A DNA stretch of 64,000 nt from an uncultured Pseudothermotoga sp. Its GTDB lineage: Bacteria > Thermotogota > Thermotogae > Thermotogales > DSM-5069. Made by a program: the position numbers and the translations under genes. The notes under the pieces are model-generated. The model worked only from the letters and a program-made list of their open reading frames with translations. It was not told the origin of the DNA and made no database searches. The stretch spans positions 124,001-188,000 of the forward strand of contig CALKJI010000004.1 of assembly GCA_937995655.1 (NCBI GenBank). Reading direction: 5' to 3'. Shown piece by piece: positions 62,053 through 64,000 of this stretch; position 1 is the first letter of the stretch; each line of letters opens with the position of its first letter.

Positions 62053-63534
62053 ATGCTCCTAAGGGAACTTTTGAAGGTGGTCAATGACATTTGTCTGAGT
62101 TTTTCTTTGAATGGCAAGGGTGATTTAGAAATCCTTGGAATGACAAACAAGTCGACAGAGGCGGGAAAAGGTTATCTTTTCGTTTGTCATAAGGGTAGTA
62201 AATTTGACTCACACGGCATCGTACCTGAGATAATTAAAAAAGGCGTCTCATTCTTAGTAGTTGAACGCCCGATCCAGTTGGATTTCCCACACGTTGTGGT
62301 AAGTGATAGTAGGCTGGCTGAAGCATTGTTGGCTGCATGTTTTTACGAATATCCCTTCAGAGATCTTATCACCATAGGTATTACAGGTACAAACGGCAAG
62401 ACAACCTCTGTGCACTTATTCCATCACGTTCTGAACCTACTTGGAAGCCGAGGAAGTATGCTTGGTACTGTCTACTACGACATACTGGGTGAAGCCAGAT
62501 TTCACCATGACAACACGACCCCTGGTGCCATAGAAATCCTGAGAGCTATGAAAACTACAGTTAATAGGAGTGGTACGCATTTTGCAATGGAAGTTTCGTC
62601 TCACTCATTAGCTATGAAAAGAGTGGAAGGAATCAGGTTTGACATAGCAGCCCTGACGAATATCACACGCGATCATCTGGATTTTCACCAAAGTTTTGAG
62701 GATTATGCCAGAACAAAACTTCACATCTTTGATCTTTTAAAAGACTCTGGCATAGCTTTGATAAGTGATGAATATGAGCATCTTCTGACCAAGAAAGTGA
62801 AGAAGGTTGTCTATGGAATTTCTCCAAGGAGTCATTATCGAATAACCAATGTAGATATCCAAAGGTACGGTACAAAGTTTTCACTTGAATCGAAACATGG
62901 AACTTTTGACTGTCAAATAAATGTTCCTGGTTTACATAACGCTTACAATGCAACGCTTGTCATAGCGGGGCTTGTCGAACTTGGATACGATATGAACTCG
63001 GTGGTAGAAGCAGTGAAGACTTTCGAAGGTGTAGATGGAAGGTTTCAATTCGTCAGGGAAGGTGGTCTGCTTGGAATCGATGTTGTTGTCGATTTCGCCC
63101 ACAGCCCAGATGCACTCGAGAAAACCTTACTGACGGCCAGAAAATTAACATCTGGTAGGATAATAACGGTTTTCGGTGCGGGTGGTCAAGCAGACAAAGG
63201 TAAGAGACCAATGATGGCTGCTGTTGTTTGTAGATATTCCGATGTGAGTATAATAACAACCGACGATCCAAGAGGTGAAGATGCGGAAGAAATTCTTTTG
63301 GAAGTTGAAAAAGGTGTACCTGCAGGGGCACCGTATTTAGTAATACCTGACAGGCGAGAAGCAATTGAAACGGCATTAACACTGGCTAATCGTGGAGACA
63401 TGGTCATAGTGGCGGGTAGAGGACATGAAGAATATCAAATATTCAGCGATGAAAGAAAGATTCCATTCAAAGATGCAGAGGAAATTAAGAAAATAATTTT
63501 GAGAGAGTACGAAAAGGATAAGAAGCATGTATGA
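62053..63534 (+). CDS. murE: UDP-N-acetylmuramoyl-tripeptide synthetase MurE
   Basis: 493 residues. ATP site GITGTNGKTTSVHLFHHVL (about 113-131), HNNTTPG-like HHDNTTPGAIE, EVSSHSLAMKRVEG (about 179-192), central HNAYNATLVIAGL (about 295-307), and the amino-acid motif DDPRGEDAEEI (about 400-410). DNPR marks diaminopimelate enzymes; DDPR is found in T. maritima MurE, which adds L-Lys and D-Lys, so a lysine-type peptidoglycan is expected. ATG with GAGGTGGTACG site. Overlaps murF by eight bases. Confidence 0.95.
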   Translation: MLLRELLKVVNDICLSFSLNGKGDLEILGMTNKSTEAGKGYLFVCHKGSKFDSHGIVPEIIKKGVSFLVVERPIQLDFPHVVVSDSRLAEALLAACFYEYPFRDLITIGITGTNGKTTSVHLFHHVLNLLGSRGSMLGTVYYDILGEARFHHDNTTPGAIEILRAMKTTVNRSGTHFAMEVSSHSLAMKRVEGIRFDIAALTNITRDHLDFHQSFEDYARTKLHIFDLLKDSGIALISDEYEHLLTKKVKKVVYGISPRSHYRITNVDIQRYGTKFSLESKHGTFDCQINVPGLHNAYNATLVIAGLVELGYDMNSVVEAVKTFEGVDGRFQFVREGGLLGIDVVVDFAHSPDALEKTLLTARKLTSGRIITVFGAGGQADKGKRPMMAAVVCRYSDVSIITTDDPRGEDAEEILLEVEKGVPAGAPYLVIPDRREAIETALTLANRGDMVIVAGRGHEEYQIFSDERKIPFKDAEEIKKIILREYEKDKKHV

Positions 63535-64000
63535 TGGATATCATTTTGTTATAGATTCTCGAAAAGTTACACCTGGCTGTGTTTTTGTCGCAATCAAGGG
63601 CGAGAAGACCGACGGACATCTCTATGTCAATGATGCGCTATCCAAAGGTGCTAAGTACGTTGTTGTAGAAAAAGACGTTCAAGCACCAGAAAACTGCTTA
63701 ATAAGAGTCGACAGTACTGTTGATTTCCTTATAAATTCAGCGAGAGAAAAGATTCAAAGGTATAACCCCTTCGTTATAGGTATAACTGGTTCTAATGGTA
63801 AGACGACGACCAAAGAACTACTTTCCTACTTAATCGGAAGGGAACGTAGTTTTTCTAATCCTGGCAATTTGAATACTGAGATCGGTCTGCCCTTATCAAT
63901 TCTGAACTATTACAAAGGAGAGAGGTACTTGGTTCTCGAAATGGCAATGAATAAGTTTGGAGACATCGCAAAGTTGTGCCAGATAGCCCGACCTGATATT
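63527..64000 (+). CDS. murF: UDP-MurNAc-tripeptide:D-Ala-D-Ala ligase MurF, partial
   Basis: N-terminal 158 residues; the window ends within the gene. Opens MYDGYHFVIDSRKVTPGCVFVAIKGEKTDGH with the MurF N-domain SR motif; ATP site VIGITGSNGKTTTKELLSYL lies near 79-98, and NLNTEIGLPLSIL near 112-124. Adds D-Ala-D-Ala to the peptidoglycan precursor after MurE. ATG 63527 overlaps the murE stop. Confidence 0.93.
   Translation, partial: MYDGYHFVIDSRKVTPGCVFVAIKGEKTDGHLYVNDALSKGAKYVVVEKDVQAPENCLIRVDSTVDFLINSAREKIQRYNPFVIGITGSNGKTTTKELLSYLIGRERSFSNPGNLNTEIGLPLSILNYYKGERYLVLEMAMNKFGDIAKLCQIARPDI

Overview
The window looks like part of a chromosome from a member of the Thermotogales (Thermotoga/Pseudothermotoga lineage); this is inferred, since no rRNA gene is present. 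The reasons are: enzymes of the inositol and hexuronate pathways first described in Thermotoga maritima (IolM, IolN, IolO, UxaE); an hrcA-grpE-dnaJ operon without dnaK; a pyruvate:ferredoxin oxidoreductase operon; a MurE with the DDPR motif reported for T. maritima; very many ABC sugar importers; A/T-rich sequence; and frequent GTG and TTG starts behind strong GGAGG-type ribosome sites. I see no tRNA, rRNA, insertion sequence or CRISPR array.

Layout. (1) 1-7.9 kb, minus strand: two CUT1 sugar ABC importers, each a binding protein plus two permeases with no ATPase, around a LacI regulator, ending in a partial PLP enzyme. (2) 7.9-13.1 kb: a MATE exporter, two unrecognised secreted proteins and a secreted serpin, with a short duplication of the serpin 3' end. 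(3) 13.1-19.9 kb, minus strand: DeoR regulator, UxaE-type tagaturonate epimerase, UxuB-type fructuronate reductase, LarA-type nickel racemase, phosphofructokinase-family enzyme, HAD hydrolase. (4) 20.1-36.2 kb, plus strand and divergent from (3): iolM, iolG, iolN, a CUT2 importer, a PfkB kinase, an AfuABC-type importer, a Cof-type HAD phosphatase, iolO and a further complete ABC importer. (5) 36.3-40 kb: MFS symporter, metallo-beta-lactamase-fold hydrolase, a second TIM-barrel isomerase and an SDR. (6) 40-47.6 kb, minus strand: aminotransferase, two butyrate kinases, phosphate butyryltransferase, P-loop ATPase and a four-subunit 2-oxoacid:ferredoxin oxidoreductase, which together form an amino-acid-to-organic-acid energy pathway. 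(7) 47.7-49.8 kb: aminotransferase and SerA-type dehydrogenase. (8) 49.8-59.2 kb, minus strand: DUF4912 protein, GH57 enzyme, Por, nicotinamide salvage, PdxS/PdxT and a degenerate GGDEF-like protein. (9) 59.3-64 kb: dnaJ, grpE and hrcA with CIRCE, divergent from murE and murF (partial).

The central observation is that blocks (3) and (4) can be read as one divergent regulon running from inositol (free or phosphorylated) through 2-keto-inositol, a diketo intermediate, 5-keto-L-gluconate, D-tagaturonate and D-fructuronate to D-mannonate. A LarA-family enzyme sits exactly where a D-mannonate/D-gluconate 2-epimerase would make sense. A second pattern is that all five binding-protein genes that precede their permease genes are separated from them by a strong intercistronic hairpin.
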